Assembly: GCF_002909255.1 (NCBI RefSeq)
Contig: NZ_PIOB01000008.1
Span: 140,318 to 204,317, forward strand
DNA from: Arenibacter hampyeongensis
GTDB lineage: Bacteria; Bacteroidota; Bacteroidia; Flavobacteriales; Flavobacteriaceae
DNA length: 64,000 nucleotides
Direction: 5' to 3'
The notes beneath the pieces are model-generated. The model was not told the DNA's origin. It did no database searches and saw nothing but the letters and a program-made list of their open reading frames with translations. Position 1 is the first letter of the stretch; the number at the start of each line of letters is the position of its first letter. A program made the translations under genes and the position numbers. Of this stretch, positions 61,816 to 64,000 are shown piece by piece.

Positions 61816-63060
61816 CTAATTCAAGGACAGAATACTCTTTTCATCCATTCCTTCCGGTTTACTCAGATATACAACTTCATTCTCATTTAAACCCTTTTTT
61901 ATAATCACAACATCCAGATTGGATTCGCCTATCTCTATTTCCTTTTTATCAATGGACAAGCCGGACTTGGCGTAAACAAAACTTATGGAATCCTGGGAAA
62001 ATACGGCTTCCAAAGGTACCATAAGTACTTCTTCCTCCTTATGTATCAGTATCCTATTGGATGTGGTCATTCCGGGTCTAACATTATCATTATTTTCATC
62101 AAAATTTACCAATACTTGAAAGAGCTTAATATCCGACCCTCTTTTTTCCTCACCTACATTGGCCACATTGGTTATGGTTCCTTTTACCGTTACGTCCGGG
62201 AATGCATCAAAACCTATAATAACGGGAAGGTCCTTTTTAATCTTTCTGATGTCTACCTCATTGGCATAGGTCTTGGATTCCATTTTGGTAAGGTCTGGTA
62301 GGGTGGCAATGGCAGGATCCCACATACTAATGGATGATCCGACCTTTCTTTTGGATCCATCCCAGTTCTTGGCATAGGTTACCATTCCATTGGCATCAGA
62401 ATGTATAGTAAAGGATTTTTGAAGATTCCTGAGCTCTTCCAGCATTTTACTTATCTTAGAGACTTCCGTTCCAACTTCTACCATTTTGGCCATGGCTTTC
62501 TGTTCTTTAATTTTATAATCCTCTGTTTTTTCTTTTAGATCACGTTCCAGACGCTCTATATTTATTTCCAACTTTTTAATAGTGGCGGGAGGTTCATAGA
62601 TAGACTGTTTAAGTTCCAACTTATTTTCTTGGATATCAAATAACAGATCCTTTATTGCTGTTCGTTCCTGTTTCAGGGTCAGGGTGGTGTCCAACTGTTC
62701 TTGGGTGTATTTGGACTGAGCGGTTTCCAAGTTTAATTGGGCATCCAATATCTGTTCATTCACCTCTGAGGGATCTAATCTTCCCACATAGTCACCTTCT
62801 TTGACCAATGAACCTTCCGGAATTAAATCTTGAATTTTCACATCCCTAAGTTTAAATTTACGAATGTCATCCGGGCCATTAATTTTTTTCAAACTAGTGG
62901 ATTGGGCCTCACCAGAAATAATTACTTCATTTAGAAATTCGCCCTTTACAACCTTGGTGGTAATGGCAACATCTTCATCTGATGTGTTTCCAAACAAGGT
63001 GTAACCTACAAGAACAAGGACGATCGGAATACCGAAGAGCAGTAGTTTTTTTTTATTCAT
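61816..63060 (-). CDS. HlyD-family periplasmic adaptor protein
   Basis: A 414-residue membrane-fusion protein anchored by an N-terminal helix (LLLFGIPIVLVLVGYTLFG). Then VIISGEAQSTSLKKI and GSLVKEGDYVGRLDPSEVN (lipoyl half), a long coiled-coil hairpin (about 105-215, with EKTEDYKIKEQKAMAKMVEVG), the second half (SDANGMVTYAKNWDGSKRKVGSSISM), and beta-barrel and membrane-proximal domains (VEFDAFPDV-like, RPGMTTSNRIL). First gene of the exporter operon; a consensus promoter stands just upstream. No lipobox, unlike the adaptor at 1.6 kb. Confidence 0.9.
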   Translation of the reverse strand: MNKKKLLLFGIPIVLVLVGYTLFGNTSDEDVAITTKVVKGEFLNEVIISGEAQSTSLKKINGPDDIRKFKLRDVKIQDLIPEGSLVKEGDYVGRLDPSEVNEQILDAQLNLETAQSKYTQEQLDTTLTLKQERTAIKDLLFDIQENKLELKQSIYEPPATIKKLEINIERLERDLKEKTEDYKIKEQKAMAKMVEVGTEVSKISKMLEELRNLQKSFTIHSDANGMVTYAKNWDGSKRKVGSSISMWDPAIATLPDLTKMESKTYANEVDIRKIKKDLPVIIGFDAFPDVTVKGTITNVANVGEEKRGSDIKLFQVLVNFDENNDNVRPGMTTSNRILIHKEEEVLMVPLEAVFSQDSISFVYAKSGLSIDKKEIEIGESNLDVVIIKKGLNENEVVYLSKPEGMDEKSILSLN

Positions 63061-63091
63061 TATTAGGTAGTTTAGTTATAGGGGGGTAATT

Positions 63092-63123
63092 CAAATTTAA
63101 GCTAGTGATTGATTATTCAACAA
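63092..63123 (-). promoter_or_regulatory. Promoter of the HlyD-permease-TolC operon
   Basis: On the minus strand TTGTTG (63118-63123), then TAAATTTG (63092-63099), spacing 18-21 depending on which TTG is used. Full minus-7 match. The start would be near 63085, about 25 bases before the HlyD ATG. Confidence 0.65.
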
Positions 63124-63308
63124 GATATTTTGTTATTGTTTTCTTAATTTATAACAAAACTGCTCTCATATTAATAGTTCTTTAAATTTTTTGAAATTAT
63201 TTTGTTAAATTATTACAAATATCCACAATAATTATGCCATTGAATAAACTTACGTTTTACCAATTGTATAATACTATACAATCATAAAATCTATCAATTA
63301 ATCAATTC

Positions 63309-63338
63309 TTGGGTTGGTATACCAAAGCCGTAATTTAG
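63309..63338 (+). promoter_or_regulatory. dps promoter with embedded palindrome
   Basis: TTG (63309-63311), 19 bases, TAATTTAG (63331-63338, one mismatch to TAnnTTTG). The spacer contains the perfect palindrome ttggtataccaa (63314-63325), where a repressor would block access. A further inverted repeat (63263-63282) stands upstream, a possible activator site. Confidence 0.55.
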
Positions 63339-63360
63339 TGGAACACTAAAAGGATATATT

Positions 63361-63840
63361 ATGCAATTGAACAGTATAGGTTTGGATATTTCCAAATCAA
63401 AATCGTTAAGTAAAGATTTAAATCAGTTATTGGCAAATTTCCAACGTTACTATCAAAATCTAAGGGGTATTCACTGGAATATAAAGGGGAAAAGGTTTTT
63501 TGATCTTCATGTAAAATTCGAAGAATTATATACCGATGCCAATTTAAAAGTAGATGAGATAGCGGAACGAATCCTTACATTGGGAGGGGTACCTTTACAT
63601 ACCTTTGAAGACTACATAAGTAGTTCAAAGGTTCCGGTTGGTAAAAACATATCCAAAGATGAGGATGCTATTCGTTTAATTGTAGAATCACTTTCCCAAC
63701 TTCTCATCATTGAAAGGGGAATTTTGGATGCTTCGGCCGAGGCTTCGGACGAAGGTACCAATTCTATGATGGGCGAGTTTATTACCCAGCAAGAAAAAAC
63801 GGTCTGGATGATGAAAGCATGGTTAGCAGAGGAAATATAA
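63361..63840 (+). CDS. dps: Dps-type DNA-binding ferritin-like protein
   Basis: A 159-residue Dps protein. The shared-subunit ferroxidase residues are visible as His38 (GIHWNIKG), His50 (FFDLH), Asp65 and Glu69 (KVDEIAERI), at the family spacing of 12, 15 and 4. The four-helix bundle continues with PLHTFEDYISSSKVP and EGTNSMMGEFITQQEKTVWMMKAWL. Dps stores iron using hydrogen peroxide and protects DNA. Divergent from the exporter operon; OxyR is encoded 4.6 kb to the left on the other strand and is a likely regulator. Confidence 0.94.
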   Translation: MQLNSIGLDISKSKSLSKDLNQLLANFQRYYQNLRGIHWNIKGKRFFDLHVKFEELYTDANLKVDEIAERILTLGGVPLHTFEDYISSSKVPVGKNISKDEDAIRLIVESLSQLLIIERGILDASAEASDEGTNSMMGEFITQQEKTVWMMKAWLAEEI

Positions 63841-64000
63841 CCAATAACGTTGAAGTCATGTTTAACCGCTAAAAGGGATCAATCCTAAAAGTTGTGTGTG
63901 AATTAGAAAAAGATAGGATAGACTTGCCCAGAGTTTGTGTTCTGTTCATTTTTTGCATCGCCCAAAAAACGACCAGGGCTGAATAACCAAGGTACGGTGT

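Larger units (their letters stand above)
63061..63360. other. Divergent regulatory region between the exporter operon and dps
   Basis: 300 bases. It holds the minus-strand promoter of the exporter operon (63092-63123), an inverted repeat attgtata-atac-tatacaat (63263-63282), a 12-bp palindrome ttggtataccaa (63314-63325) inside the dps promoter, and a small leader stem tttagtg-gaa-cactaaa (63334-63350). No gene. Confidence 0.7.

Noticed and set aside
63263..63282. Inverted repeat considered as an OxyR box.
   Set aside because: It has the spacing of a simple inverted repeat and does not fit the four ATAG-type elements of the OxyR site, so no regulator is assigned.
63869..64000. Open minus-strand frames reaching the right window edge (one ends at 63869, another at 63903).
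   Set aside because: Too short to judge, no recognisable motif, two overlapping frames equally open. May be the end of a gene outside the window, but there is not enough sequence to call it.
1..64000. tRNA, rRNA, riboswitch or insertion-sequence signals.
   Set aside because: Read by eye on both strands; no cloverleaf, rRNA-like stretch, transposase gene or terminal repeats were recognised. A covariance-model search would be decisive and was not possible.

Overview
The window reads as chromosomal DNA of a marine member of the Flavobacteriaceae (phylum Bacteroidota). The evidence is AT-rich DNA, SusC/SusD outer-membrane pairs, a one-piece hybrid two-component regulator, many lipoproteins, few Shine-Dalgarno sequences, and promoters of the Bacteroidota type (TTG-N18..21-TAnnTTTG) that can be read directly upstream of several genes. 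The genus cannot be fixed from sequence alone. Arenibacter-, Maribacter- or Zobellia-like bacteria are my guess from gene content. No rRNA, tRNA, CRISPR array, insertion sequence or phage gene was seen.

Layout. 1-4.6 kb: a cut-off FMN-binding protein, a small secreted PepSY-like protein, and an ABC export operon (adaptor lipoprotein, FtsX permease, ATPase). 4.6-9.1 kb: a Tat-exported Gfo/Idh/MocA protein, a DUF1003 membrane protein, an APC permease and a small HMA-like protein. 9.1-13.7 kb: a two-gene intracellular alpha-glucan module (GH63-like hydrolase, then glycogen debranching enzyme). 13.9-18.7 kb: a small lipoprotein, a second Gfo/Idh/MocA protein, and a PhoD-like phosphatase, with a strong hairpin terminator between the last two.

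The centre, 18.8-38.4 kb, is a polysaccharide-utilisation locus (PUL). The left arm on the minus strand runs GH109-like enzyme, SusC, SusD, fasciclin lipoprotein, DUF5007-like lipoprotein. The right arm on the plus strand runs hybrid two-component regulator, DUF3472-type lipoprotein, sulfatase, GH20 beta-hexosaminidase, M28 peptidase, formylglycine-generating enzyme. A terminator closes the right arm. galK-galT follow from their own promoter, which carries a palindromic operator candidate. Together these genes suggest uptake and breakdown of a sulfated glycan containing N-acetylhexosamine (perhaps GalNAc) and galactose, possibly attached to protein. The target glycan is inferred, not shown.

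40.7-45.5 kb is a stress and redox block: HMA-like protein, cbpA-cbpM chaperone pair, universal stress protein, thioredoxin reductase. 45.9-48.0 kb holds a PLP enzyme overlapping a dipeptide epimerase, which with the PBP4-type enzyme at 55.7 kb touches cell-wall peptide metabolism. 48.1-51.7 kb holds a PadR-PspC-head GIN envelope cluster and a DUF4870 protein. 51.9-57.8 kb is housekeeping genes with an unusual two-variant 8-bp tandem repeat at 52.4 kb. 57.8-63.8 kb carries oxyR, a tripartite exporter operon (adaptor, permease, TolC) without its own ATPase, and dps under a promoter with two palindromes.
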